NCBI GenBank assembly: GCA_021229015.1
Contig: CM037789.1
Location: 26,159,891 to 26,223,890, forward strand
Direction: 5' to 3'
From: Solen grandis
Taxonomy: Eukaryota > Mollusca > Bivalvia > Adapedonta > Solenidae
Length of the DNA: 64,000 nucleotides
Below are positions 49,701-54,900 of the stretch, piece after piece. The notes under the pieces were generated by a model. That model was given only the letters and a program-made list of their open reading frames with translations, made no database searches and was not told where the DNA came from. Every line of letters starts with the position of its first letter. The stretch's first letter is position 1. The position numbers and the translations under genes are program-made.

Positions 49701-49831
49701 GAAGAAGTTCGGGTCTTAAACTTTCAGGTTATTGATAAAAAGATATTGATATGTAATTAAAACTGACCATTGACTGCATATTACAGATGGAGAAGAGAAA
49801 CTGATGTCCATGGTGTTTTTGCTGATGCTAA
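12153..49831 (+). CDS. TNS: Tensin (C-terminal part: middle region, SH2 and most of PTB), 17 exons, frame broken by a 26-bp duplication
   Basis: Tensins are focal-adhesion adaptors that link integrin tails (through PTB) and actin to tyrosine-phosphorylated partners (through SH2). What is seen is a disordered middle rich in Ser, Pro, Gln and Tyr, a linker with [17 protein letters not shown], then an SH2 domain ([45 protein letters not shown]). A PTB domain follows ([54 protein letters not shown]). These match vertebrate tensins closely. The exons are listed separately, all introns are GT-AG, and phases agree end to end only if one copy of the 26-bp duplication at 15601-15652 is ignored. The 5' exons lie outside the window. 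The last roughly 45-50 PTB residues, the stop codon and the 3' UTR are not found before or after the assembly gap. Confidence 0.95.
12725..12988 (+). mobile_element. tRNA(Leu/Ser)-like SINE, family S
   Basis: The head resembles a class II tRNA with A box TGGCCGAGAGGTTA (about 12735) and B box GGTTCGAATCC (12789-12799). The body is TCATTCGGATTTTCATGTG..TTCCTCCACC..GCTGTATAACTGAAATACTGTTG, and the tail is GTCAAGTC-like repeats (12967-12988). The anticodon arm and acceptor stem do not pair cleanly, so this is a SINE head and not a working tRNA gene. Diverged relatives lie at 18590 and 45386. Confidence 0.8.
13095..13222 (-). mobile_element. tRNA-like SINE, family W (minus strand)
   Basis: Read on the minus strand it has GCCGTGGTTCAGTAGCGAC (A-box region) and GGTTCAAACCCC (B box), then a body ending in AAGTACTGGTCCAACCCAGG. 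The copy at 63136-63262 shows the same order, with GGACCAGTACTT.GCGCC as the shared end. Fragments of that end occur at 26122, 33778, 37100, 52110 and 53857. Confidence 0.7.
13326..13565 (+). mobile_element. tRNA-derived SINE, family V
   Basis: The A-box-like tract is TAGTGGCCAAGTGGATCAAG. The B-box-like tract is degenerate (GGTTTGGTCCTAG). The family V body includes CTCAGCATAAACATTAGG, GATAATGACTTTGTG and AGTCTCCCAAGTG. It is well diverged from the copies at 25272 and 48945. Confidence 0.65.
13615..13775 (-). mobile_element. tRNA-like SINE fragment (minus strand)
   Basis: On the minus strand it reads GTGGCCCTGTTGCCCAGTGG with a B-box-like GGGTTTGAATCC, then a body related to family W. An open frame at 13737-13928 overlaps it but has no support as a gene. 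Confidence 0.5.
14743..16226 (+). CDS. TNS: Tensin exon b (large middle exon, frameshifted)
   Basis: The acceptor is TCTCTTTCCAG and the exon enters phase 1. It encodes about 490 residues of disordered sequence: [54 protein letters not shown]. After the duplicated block it continues with [55 protein letters not shown] and [16 protein letters not shown]. The first part reads in one frame to about 15640. The second part reads in another frame from 15647. The switch is exactly the 26-bp duplication at 15601-15652. As written, the first frame would run on into nonsense and stop at 16205. The donor is GCAG/GTCAGT, leaving phase 1. Confidence 0.9.
15601..15652 (+). repeat. Exact 26-bp tandem duplication in tensin coding sequence
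   Basis: Positions 15601-15626 and 15627-15652 are identical, base for base (start CTTCTCATGATTC, end CCCATGGCT). Since 26 is not a multiple of 3, the duplication shifts the tensin frame. Reading through with only one copy joins SHDSLPMA to [10 protein letters not shown] in one open frame. The perfect identity implies a very recent event or an assembly or consensus error. Confidence 0.95.
16227..17126. other. Intron, nothing recognised
   Basis: This 900-bp AT-rich intron separates two tensin exons. The open frame starting at 16883 simply runs through the intron into the next exon. I see no repeat with a second copy in the window. Confidence 0.7.
17127..17413 (+). CDS. TNS: Tensin exon c
   Basis: The acceptor is ACATTACAG and the exon enters phase 1. 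It encodes [20 protein letters not shown], a short amphipathic helix with possible coiled-coil character, then a [19 protein letters not shown] stretch. A very charged Arg/Glu run follows ([20 protein letters not shown]), then [16 protein letters not shown]. The donor CAT/GTAAGC ends on a complete codon (phase 0), and the next exon also starts in phase 0. Confidence 0.9.
18500..18800 (+). mobile_element. SINE family S copy with family W fragment (diverged)
   Basis: A family W end (TTCCTGGGTTGGACCAATAC) starts the block near 18517. After it come a B-box-like GGGTTCAAACCCC (about 18620) and the family S body CATTCAAGCTGTCTTGTGGT, TCTTCCACCTGATATTAGCT and ATGACTGAAATACTTCG. Confidence 0.6.
24590..24975. 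repeat. Degenerate minisatellite (ACAGGCAATACACA words)
   Basis: Words of the type TTTCACAGGCAATACACA and CATATTT recur about every 24-30 bp, for example near 24600, 24780, 24890 and 24955. The units are diverged, so the array is old. It supports spurious 94- and 123-codon frames. Confidence 0.55.
25272..25505 (+). mobile_element. tRNA-derived SINE, family V
   Basis: The A-box-like tract is GCTGGCCGAGTGCTTACAGC and the B-box-like tract is TGTTCAATCCCCAG (about 25322). The family V body follows: ATGATACTTGTATATCTCCC, GACTGGTTAGCTTGGTGTGG and GACTGAAATACTTC. The tail is CAATCAAACAAAC. Confidence 0.7.
26122..26200 (-). mobile_element. SINE family W fragment
   Basis: The segment GAGTTGGACCAGTACTTTGC and GAAAATTCCTTGCTCCAAT matches the 3' part of the family W copies at 13095 and 63136. 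The tRNA-like head is missing, so this is truncated. Confidence 0.6.
28177..28387 (+). CDS. TNS: Tensin exon d
   Basis: The acceptor is CTGTTGTAG and the exon enters phase 0. It encodes [20 protein letters not shown] then [20 protein letters not shown], followed by a Ser/Gly/Thr-rich tract ([20 protein letters not shown]). The donor CAG/GTGAGT is strong and leaves phase 1. GC content is clearly higher than in the introns. Confidence 0.88.
28388..29874. other. Intron, nothing recognised
   Basis: This 1.5-kb AT-rich intron contains one 95-codon open frame (28515-28802) without splice signals or family resemblance. I see no repeat with a copy elsewhere in the window. Confidence 0.6.
29875..29958 (+). 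CDS. TNS: Tensin exon e (84 bp)
   Basis: The acceptor is TATTCACACAG. The exon enters and leaves in phase 1, so it could be skipped without breaking the frame. It encodes [20 protein letters not shown] then LNSIGYH. RRMS is a basophilic-kinase-like site. The donor CATG/GTAAAA is acceptable. Confidence 0.8.
31681..31714. repeat. (TA)n(GA)n microsatellite
   Basis: A run of alternating TA is followed directly by alternating GA, a compound dinucleotide repeat of about 34 bp. Confidence 0.9.
32195..32405 (+). mobile_element. SINE family V, 5'-truncated
   Basis: It begins inside the body (TACTTGTATAGCCTCTTTGC) and continues with TTGGTTGGCCTGTTG and GCCACATGTCTACAGCGTG. GCAGCACTATATCTGT and CCAAATGACTGAAATACTG follow. 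The tail is CAATAATCAAACAAAG. The body matches 48945-49240 closely. Confidence 0.7.
32476..32716 (+). mobile_element. Palindromic TTAA-flanked MITE, copy 3 (piggyBac type)
   Basis: TTAA flanks lie at 32476-32479 and 32713-32716. It has the same ends and central palindrome as copy 2, with small changes (a one-base loss in GCTGTTGCTGC and ACCAACTGAGTG near the right end). Confidence 0.88.
33037..33081 (+). CDS. TNS: Tensin micro-exon f (45 bp)
   Basis: The acceptor is TTGTTTCTAG. The exon is phase 1 in and out and encodes [14 protein letters not shown]. The donor is CAAG/GTATTG. It is small and frame-neutral, so alternative inclusion is possible. Support rests on splice signals, phase agreement and Pro/Ser composition like the neighbouring exons. 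Confidence 0.7.
33082..34601. other. Intron, a SINE fragment only
   Basis: This 1.5-kb AT-rich intron has a short family W end at about 33778-33800 (AGTACTGGTCCAACCCAGGA). The rest shows no recognised feature. Minor open frames at 33722-34161 have no support. Confidence 0.55.
34602..34814 (+). CDS. TNS: Tensin exon g
   Basis: The acceptor is GCCCTGTCTAG and the exon is phase 1 in and out. It encodes [20 protein letters not shown] then [39 protein letters not shown], and [15 protein letters not shown] resembles LYAQV in exon a and may be a second phospho-tyrosine docking site. The donor is AGAG/GTACTT. Confidence 0.9.
35420..35622. mobile_element. MITE family R, copy 1 (TTA-flanked)
   Basis: The ends are GGTAATCCACCCATC and GATGGATGGATTACC, with TTA on both sides. 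The inside shows further pairing (ATCATGGTCCTTCAA with the complementary right half). A 3-bp TTA target duplication suggests a PIF/Harbinger-type MITE, which is inference. A second copy lies at 63431-63627. Confidence 0.75.
36116..36194. repeat. 40-bp direct tandem duplication
   Basis: The block CCCCTTTTAGTTTATTGTAC..ATAGTACAT is present twice with a 40-bp period (TTTAGTTTAT at 36121 and 36161). The copies are essentially identical. Confidence 0.85.
36335..36777 (+). mobile_element. Helitron-like element B (short, 443 bp)
   Basis: The left hairpin is AGCTCTCCTGAGCAC..GTGCTCAAGGTGAGCT, followed by a CGTCCGTCGTGCG tract. The core is about two 145-bp units, each starting TTGTTAACACTCTAGAGGCC (36441 and 36586). 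The right end GTGAGCGATTC, the hairpin AGGGCC-ATCAT-GGCCCT and CTTGT are identical to element A. So the two elements share ends but have unrelated tandem cores. Confidence 0.8.
37336..37508. mobile_element. Palindromic MITE family Q, copy 1
   Basis: The terminal arms are GGTAAAGTCCCTGTAATGG and CCATTACAGGGACTTTAAC. Inner pairing includes AACCAAG with CTTGGTT and TTGGACC with GGTCCAA. The element is about 170 bp without coding capacity. A second copy lies at 44721-44882. Confidence 0.8.
37915..38183 (+). CDS. TNS: Tensin exon h (with SSQGYQP repeats)
   Basis: The acceptor is TCCGGGCAG. The exon enters phase 1 and leaves in phase 0 at CAACAG/GTACAG. It encodes [38 protein letters not shown], three SSQGYQP-type repeats, then [20 protein letters not shown] and [12 protein letters not shown]. 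The STLPHS/QTLPHQ phrase repeats three times. It is a low-complexity linker of prion-like Gln/Ser/Tyr/Gly composition. Confidence 0.9.
38027..38089 (+). repeat. 21-bp in-frame coding minisatellite (three copies)
   Basis: The unit TCCTCCCAGGGGTACCAGCCC is repeated in tandem, giving three SSQGYQ(P/M) heptads. The copies are identical at DNA level apart from the last codon, so copy number is likely to vary between individuals. Confidence 0.85.
38558..38736 (+). CDS. TNS: Tensin exon i (starts with seven CAG codons)
   Basis: The acceptor is AATTCTTAG, followed at once by (CAG)7. Every CAG can also act as an acceptor AG. The exon enters phase 0 and leaves phase 2 (GGCAG/GTACGT). It encodes a Gln run, [40 protein letters not shown] and [12 protein letters not shown]. 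Confidence 0.88.
39112..39275 (+). CDS. TNS: Tensin exon j (conserved pre-SH2 linker)
   Basis: The acceptor is TCTGTTTTCAG. The exon enters phase 2 and leaves phase 1 (GCAG/GTTAGT). It encodes [40 protein letters not shown], and [14 protein letters not shown]. The last motif is a conserved tensin signature just before the SH2 domain, and RRGS is a basophilic kinase site. Confidence 0.93.
39276..42494. other. Intron almost filled by one repeat element
   Basis: About 2.9 kb of this 3.2-kb intron is element C (39398-42272). The flanks are short AT-rich intron sequence. Confidence 0.8.
39398..42272 (+). mobile_element. Hairpin-ended element C with 452-bp tandem units rich in TGACGTCA
   Basis: The left end is a perfect hairpin AGGACTTTCTGC-CTAAA-GCAGAAAGTCCT (39398-39426), followed by an (ATT)n stretch. 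The right end has GCAGAAAGTCCTAT again (42233), the hairpin TCATTCG..CGAATGA (42246-42265), then CAT-CTAG-T. The core is five full tandem units and a partial sixth. The phrase ATGACGTCA recurs at 39589, 40041, 40493, 40945, 41397 and 41840, giving periods of 452 (four times) and 443 bp. Each early unit carries four perfect TGACGTCA palindromes. Repeated 78-codon frames inside the first units fall in different frames and are not convincing genes. A hairpin plus CTAGT at the 3' end is Helitron-like. Confidence 0.8.
42495..42578 (+). CDS. TNS: Tensin exon k (start of SH2)
   Basis: The acceptor is TTATTTTTCAG and the exon is phase 1 in and out. It encodes [20 protein letters not shown] and PNISREE, the start of the SH2 domain. 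The W-Y-K-P of helix A region is conserved as in vertebrate tensins (SKFWYKP). The donor is GGAG/GTAAGT. Confidence 0.95.
42700..42860 (+). mobile_element. SINE family V fragment
   Basis: The body phrases CTAATGGTGCTTAGCACATA, AAGGTAATTCCAGGACTGGT, GGATAATGACTGGGTGTTG and CCACATGTATATGGCCTG match the family V body. The tRNA-like head is lost. Confidence 0.6.
43024..43245 (+). CDS. TNS: Tensin exon l (SH2 core)
   Basis: The acceptor is TTCTGTTACAG and the exon is phase 1 in and out. It encodes [60 protein letters not shown] and [13 protein letters not shown]. The phosphotyrosine-binding Arg is in FVVRDS (FIIRDS in vertebrate tensins), and the His of VRHFLI is present, so the pocket appears intact. 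The donor is TTTG/GTATGT. Confidence 0.97.
43585..43662 (+). CDS. TNS: Tensin exon m (end of SH2)
   Basis: The acceptor is CTGTTGCAG and the exon is phase 1 in and out. It encodes [20 protein letters not shown] and MLPEQ. This completes the SH2 domain and closely matches vertebrate tensins (SLSALVFQHSISPISLPC). The donor is CAAG/GTATGT. Confidence 0.96.
43930..44050. mobile_element. Tiny hairpin-ended element (about 120 bp)
   Basis: The left end GTGTCACCTGCTG pairs with CAGCAGGTGACAC near the right, and also folds on itself with GATGACAC. The right end is a second perfect hairpin GTGTTC-TAAG-GAACAC followed by CTTTTGTT. A GTCTGTCTGTCTGTC tract lies between. The plan (5' inverted repeat, CT/GT tract, 3' hairpin) is a minimal version of elements A-E. 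Confidence 0.6.
44241..44321 (+). CDS. TNS: Tensin exon n (SH2-PTB linker)
   Basis: The acceptor is AAACCTCTAG and the exon is phase 1 in and out. It encodes [20 protein letters not shown] and LLAQGA, the short linker between SH2 and PTB. The donor is GCAG/GTAAAT. Confidence 0.88.
44721..44882. mobile_element. Palindromic MITE family Q, copy 2
   Basis: The terminal arms are TTAAGGTGAAGTCCTTGTAA and TTACTTGAACTTTACCTTAA. The inner blocks GTCTTGGACCACTTAA and CCTTGGTTATCTCC are shared with copy 1 at 37336. It is more diverged than copy 1. Confidence 0.75.
45386..45600 (+). mobile_element. SINE family S copy (diverged)
   Basis: The head is CTGTGTCCAGCTGGTTATAG, with B-box-like GTTGGTTTGAGTCTCTG. 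The body phrases TGTCATTTGGATTCTGTGG and GTATAACTGAAATATTGTC match the S body at 12725. It ends in an A-rich tail (AAAACAACAACAG). Confidence 0.6.
46519..46652. repeat. 15/16-bp minisatellite (CAACCACCTGTATCAG)
   Basis: There are about eight tandem units of CAACCACCTGTATCAG or its variant CAGCCACCTGTATTAAG. The sub-pattern of two or three units is itself repeated, which indicates expansion of a higher-order block. Confidence 0.9.
47042..47207 (+). CDS. TNS: Tensin exon o (first PTB exon)
   Basis: The acceptor is TATATTTCAG. The exon enters phase 1 and leaves phase 2. It encodes [40 protein letters not shown] and [14 protein letters not shown]. This is the opening of the tensin PTB, very close to the vertebrate form ([29 protein letters not shown]). 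The donor is GAAA/GTAATT. Confidence 0.97.
47990..48262 (+). mobile_element. SINE family V (diverged)
   Basis: The A-box-like tract is AAGTGGTTAGCACCTCCGCC and the degenerate B box is TTAGGTTTTGTCC. The body phrases ACAGGGTAGTTATATAACTG, GTGTTGAGTATGGTATCAT and CCATGGCCTGATACTG follow. It overlaps a minus-strand frame that is not a gene. Confidence 0.6.
48673..48741 (+). CDS. TNS: Tensin exon p (PTB)
   Basis: The acceptor is GTGTGTTGCAG and the exon is phase 2 in and out. It encodes [20 protein letters not shown] and DR, the PTB strand with the conserved FFRRHYP. The donor is GGAA/GTAAGT. Confidence 0.97.
48945..49240 (+). mobile_element. tRNA-derived SINE, family V (best-preserved copy)
   Basis: The head is CCCGTGGCGATGTGGTTAAA with B box GCGGGTTTAATCCCAG (about 48986). 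The body is TGATACTGGTACAGCTCCTT, TGCTAAGTGCTCAGCATAAA, GGCTAGTTGGTCTGTTA, TATCATGCCACATGTCTGCA, CAGTTTGGCAGCACTATATG and AAATAACTGAAATTC. The tail is AACTCAAACAAAAAAT. It defines the V family used for the other calls. Confidence 0.8.
49517..49679 (+). mobile_element. Half copy of the TTAA MITE, cut at the palindrome centre (copy 4)
   Basis: It begins AGTAACTCGCAGGCTGATCA, exactly at the apex of the central hairpin of copies 2 and 3, and continues to an intact right end with TTAA (49676-49679). The whole left half is missing. An AATTTGG segment is also deleted inside. Confidence 0.85.
49787..49831 (+). CDS. TNS: Tensin exon q (last visible, PTB)
   Basis: The acceptor is CATATTACAG. The exon enters phase 2 and leaves phase 2 with a strong donor CTAA/GTAAGT. 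It encodes [14 protein letters not shown]. In other tensins this is followed by a FGFVARK-type strand and the end of PTB, which I cannot find in 49832-50000 or after the gap. Confidence 0.9.
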
Positions 49832-50000
49832 GTAAGTATTTGTAGCCCATTTTTATAAAGAGATTTTTTACTCTCTCCTACTACACTTAATTGCTACTGT
49901 ATGAATGCATACAAAAATAAAGGAAAGTTGAGATGTAGTGTCAATCAAAAACTTCCACAAAACAAAAGGAAATCTCTCAGCATGTATTCTTAAACATAGA

Positions 50001-50100
50001 NNNNNNNNNNNNNNNNNNNNNNNNNNNNNNNNNNNNNNNNNNNNNNNNNNNNNNNNNNNNNNNNNNNNNNNNNNNNNNNNNNNNNNNNNNNNNNNNNNNN
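50001..50100. other. Assembly gap (100 N)
   Basis: Exactly 100 unknown bases, the usual placeholder for a gap of unknown length. It lies where the final tensin exon and 3' UTR should be. The flanks share no overlap that I can see. Confidence 0.99.
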
Positions 50101-51077
50101 CATTCACCGATCATTACACGCTTGAGTCAAATCCACGTGTGTGTAAATTAATCGTGTAAACAAAACTCAACACCATCAATGAACTCACAATCCATGGCGG
50201 CTCGCTTAGTTGAGAGAATAAAATATTTAGCTTGCACGCTATCTGCCCCACTATATTTGACCTAATTTGAAGTAAATAACTTACCTTAACCAAAGATCGG
50301 GGTCGCCAGACGAAGATACTTTGACAGGTGATTAGTCCAGCCTCGATGCGGTTATACCACTCTACACATTACTATTGTACTAAAGCCGAATTAATGAGCA
50401 TAAGTCTCGGTAATTGTGCACTTCAAAGGCCCGACACTGCAATCTGTGTTTCGTGTGACTAATTTCTTTGTTCAACCCCGCCGAAAAATAATCCCAATTT
50501 TATTTCAATTTATGATTACGCAGGAATAGAAGAAGCAAAGAACAAGTTTTATTTATGAACTTTCACTCCTAAAAGCGTCTGTAGATGCAAAGACAGATGA
50601 TTTTCGGCAAATTTGTCGAACTTTTATGATAATGTTATATTCCTGCGCCGGCGATTCGGTTCATATTATGGAAAATATTTTGACGTCACGTTCCCCCGGG
50701 ACTATTTATATCGATTCTCTCCACAATGATACGTTCCATTTTTCTACAAGGGGGTTTAAATTCTCAGTTAAAATAAAGTATTTCTATGACCACAGCGTGA
50801 CATATTCTGCTTCACCTAATAGAATTGGTAAAAAATATGCAATTTTCAGTTGAAAACAAATTAAATAGTCCGAAAAGTATGGTGGGACACGTTTTTCTCA
50901 GTGAACTCGCCCATGTGTAAGGTCAAAGGTCAACGATTGTCTAATGTTTACATTTACAAGGAAACACGTGCGGGCATGGCGGGATATGCTTAAAATTCAC
51001 ATGAAAATCATAATTACAACATGATAAGGAGCCATGGGCATGACTGGTGAATGTTGAAAGGATTTGAACAGAAAAGA
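50101..51077. other. Possible promoter and 5' UTR region of the second gene
   Basis: This is unique sequence with scattered CpG and no SINE or MITE. A perfect DR1 (AGGTCA-A-AGGTCA) lies at 50920-50932, about 150 bp before the proposed start codon. The motif also occurs by chance elsewhere (near 17448), so its role is doubtful. The open frame at 50626-50853 has no family resemblance. Confidence 0.35.
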
Positions 51078-51084
51078 ATGCCAG
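51078..51084 (+). CDS. Possible first coding exon of the second gene (ATG CCA G)
   Basis: ATGCCAG is followed by GTTAGT, a fair donor, and leaves phase 1, which is exactly what the exon at 52216 needs. The joined start would read MPGVLVRERKEQ. The ATG has A at -3. This is inference from signals and phase alone, and no other in-phase start is obvious between the gap and 52216. Confidence 0.4.
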
Positions 51085-51875
51085 GTTAGTCAAGCCGTGC
51101 TCTCTGTAGGCAAACTTTTACAATATTTAGACTGTTTCAAGTTTTGCCTCCGCCAAATTTGAAAATGGGCGTGTTCACATGTATACAAAACCCGGAATTC
51201 ACAATGCCATTAAAATCATTTATAGTTAGTAAATCTGTATCGAATGGCATATCCTAATTATTTGAAGAATATATACATTTATAGATCTGTTAATTAAGCA
51301 ATATTATTTTTTCTCTTAAATTCACATTATTAAGCATACACATAGAGTTATAGACCTACTCCGGTATACATAACAAACACTGTGTGTTTATCCAGTGCTA
51401 TGTTGGTACAAACACAGTTTTACCGTTAGAAATGAATAAAGGTCTACCAAGAGTAATAATGGATAGTTCCTGCCCTGCCTGACCCTAACTTTATTTTGAA
51501 TAAAAATAGGTTTGGCCACAAATAATGACATATGCTCCTTTGTAACACCATGTTTGTGGGACAAAATCTAACTGTAATCTATTGCTAAGATATGCTAATA
51601 GGTGGGTCATGGAACTATGCATAGAATCACTGTTGTGATGCATGCTTTTCAGCAACATTGCATGAACATCTTGTTTGTACCTACATGGAAAAACCCATTC
51701 AACCTGAGTTCCGGATATTGTCTATTATATTAAATCATTGTACTATATTCATATTATGCATCCACTGATACATTTTGCTATCAAAGTCTAATGCGTATTT
51801 TTCATTAATAGATTAGTAAATTAGATAACAAGAGAAGTTTTTGGTAAAAATATTCCATATTAACTTATCTCTCTC

Positions 51876-51907
<32 letters not shown>

Positions 51908-54900
51908 ATAAAAATAAAAAAAGTTTCACCTGAATAAAAGCAAATGTGATGAAGTAAGGACAGAAAAAAAAAATGTTTAATTTCTATTTATGTATATCAA
52001 TTCATTGCATTGAATAAGAATTACAAAGTCTGCAAATTACTGTAATGTGGTAGAAATTCCTCTTACCACTTAACTGAAGAGTGAAATTTTTAAAGACCCT
52101 CTCCAATGCAAAGTACTGGTCTAACCCACCTGGAGTGTAGGGCAGTCCTTACAAAAACTGTAGGTTCTAACCAGTCTTTGGCTTGCAAACTTGTATTTGC
52201 TACTGTTTATTGTAGGGGTACTGGTTAGAGAGAGAAAGGAGCAGCATGACAAGAAAACTGTCCACTTTGAGGAGAAAGATGTGGGAGGCAAACCTTCCCC
52301 CAGACGGGCCAGGAGAGCGTCTGTTGTAGGCAAGCCAGTTGCAGCATCTGAAATCAAGGAACAGACTGTCAAAACTTTGCAAGGTTGATAATTGAACAAG
52401 ATGATCTTATTCTTCAAAACTGTATTATACCACTGCTTCACAAACTGATGTTGGGACTATATAGGATTCACAAAAGTTCAATATCTTTTTATATTGTTGA
52501 GTCAAGGGGGTGTAACAGGGTGATGGCTCTAGTTACCATTTCCAAAGACATATTAAACAGAGATAGGAAACTCCAGTAAAGTTTATAGGCATATAGCCAG
52601 TCATTGAATATTGCACACTTTAAAAAAAAAACTTATGGAAAAATCAGAGTGGAAAATGTAAATGTATAAAAAAAAAATTGTTTCTGTACATCAAGGAATT
52701 ATTTTGATATACAAATGTATTTTTTTCGGCGTAGCTGTATAATTTCGATTTCAACTCGCATCTTAAACCAATCAAATGTACGCTAACAGCGGTAAATAAT
52801 TCTAAGCTGAATAAAAGAACTCCTGTTATTGGTTAACGCATCGTTATGGAACATAAAATTACTGTAAATAAGGGGTGCAGCTTGTATATATCATTCAGCT
52901 TGGTGTTATTACTTTTCTTTTTGATGTAAACATGAAAGTGATTTCAGTAAGTTAAATACAATCCTTTTCCATCAATTGAGGAATGCTACTTTGTGAAAAT
53001 GATTTAAAACAACAAAAAAGAATCCACCGTGTTATGACATGAAACCCCTTAATTACTATGTATATTGAATTCTTCCAGCCTGCCGAGATGCTCTCATTGA
53101 AAATTAATTCGCCAAAACCAAAACAACTAATAACGCTTTTATATCATAATTGTCGTATAAATAAATATATTTCATAGAAAAAATACTGAACTATTTCTAG
53201 AGCGTACTAAATTTGTTGTGCGTCGGTCTTTCGCGCGCTTTTCCTCGGAATGTTCTAGAAGACTGGAAATCTCGTTTTTCTTTCATCCTACGCCGAATAT
53301 CTTTTTTAAAGATATTTCTTGTTTTTATTTATTTCAAAAATTCTTTTCAATCATTTTTTAAATTCAACTAGTGTAGCAGAAAACAACATATTTTACAAAA
53401 AGTTATCATCATGCGTTACCCCCCCCCCCCCCATATATATATATTTTATTTCTTGACTTATTTTAATACATTTAATACATAAGGTATCATTTTTATGGTA
53501 ATGTTATGTTCCATTGTAAGATACAATTTACTTTCACATATCTTCAATAGGAAAGGAGATATTTAAAGACATGACTTTGCAAGAATTGGACAATTTACTT
53601 TTGTAATATTTAATATAGTTGCTAGTCTTTGTTTAATAGGACTTTGCTATTTCTAACCTTTTAATTGTTTTATGAATGGCCATGATTAAAAACAATAGGT
53701 GGAGGGGGAAAAATTAAACAAAATTATACATTATGAAATAGCATAGTATTTCAAATTTCGGTCTTATTGTGGCTTTGTTACGTACAGAACTGACAGAAAT
53801 TTGATATATTAATTATCTTATACAAGGACCTGGGATATAACACTGAAACACAGGAGACAAGTTCCTGGGTAGAACCAGTACTGAGTACTCCCGAGTTCCC
53901 ATAGCAACCAATTTTGCCTCACTGCCATTAAGCATGGGTGCATCTGGTACCAATTTTGTATATCTGTGGATTGACATGGTCGCCGGAGGAAAGTGCCCTG
54001 GCTCATATTCATGCCCTAAACCTCCCAAACACAAAGCGGAAACCCTATCACTGAGCTATTGCACAAAAGTCTTTTTTATTGTCGAGCCCGCTTGCGGTGA
54101 GCTCAACTTAGTTGTCACAATGGCGGTTCGGTGTATGTATGTGCACACGTTAGTGCGTGCGTCCGTCCATCCGTCCGGATTTGGTCTTGGCCGGGCTATA
54201 ACTTCATCATGGATGGAAGAATTCTCAAATAATTTGGCACAAATATCAAGCTCAGTGAGACAGTGTGTCATGCACAAGAACCAGTTCGTAGCTCAAAGAT
54301 CAAGGTCACAGATGGAGGTCAAATGTCAAAAACATGTTCTTTTTTTGCTTGTCCGGGCTGTAACTTCATCATGGATGGAAGGATTCTCAAATAATTTGGC
54401 ACAAATGTCAAGCTCAGTGAGATGGAGTGTAGTGCACAATAACCAGATTCATAGCTCAAAGGTCAAGGTCACAGATTGAGATCAAAGTTAAAAAACATGT
54501 ACTTTTTTGCTTGTCCGGGCTGTAACTTCATCATGGATGGAAGGATTTTCAAATAATTTGGCAGAAATGTCAAACTCAGTGAGACGGAGTGTCATGCACA
54601 AGAACCAGATTCGTAGCTCAAAGGTCAAGGTCATACTTAAAAGTCAAATGTAAAAGAAATGGTCTAAAACAGCTTATCGGACCTATTACTCTTTCATAAT
54701 TTTTTGATCCTCAAATAACTTGACACAAATGTCAAACTAAGTGAAATGTTGTGTCATGAACAAGAACCAGAATTGTAGTTCAAAGTTCAAGGTCATACTT
54801 TGAGGTCAAAGGTCAAAAATGAGTTCATTTTTGCATGTCCGTGCTGTTACTTCCCCATGGATTTAGGGATTCTCAAATAATATGACACAAATGTCAAGCT

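Noticed and set aside
49868..50159. Open frames crossing the gap
   Set aside because: They are formed by reading unknown bases as open codons and have no value.
50920..50932. Functional DR1 nuclear-receptor site
   Set aside because: It is a perfect AGGTCA-A-AGGTCA, but the same string arises elsewhere in introns (near 17448) and similar words are common in the repeats. Kept only as a remark in the promoter-region entry.
53934..54479. 181-codon frame as a gene of the second locus
   Set aside because: It runs from a SINE fragment into element D, and its repeated part follows the 162-bp unit.
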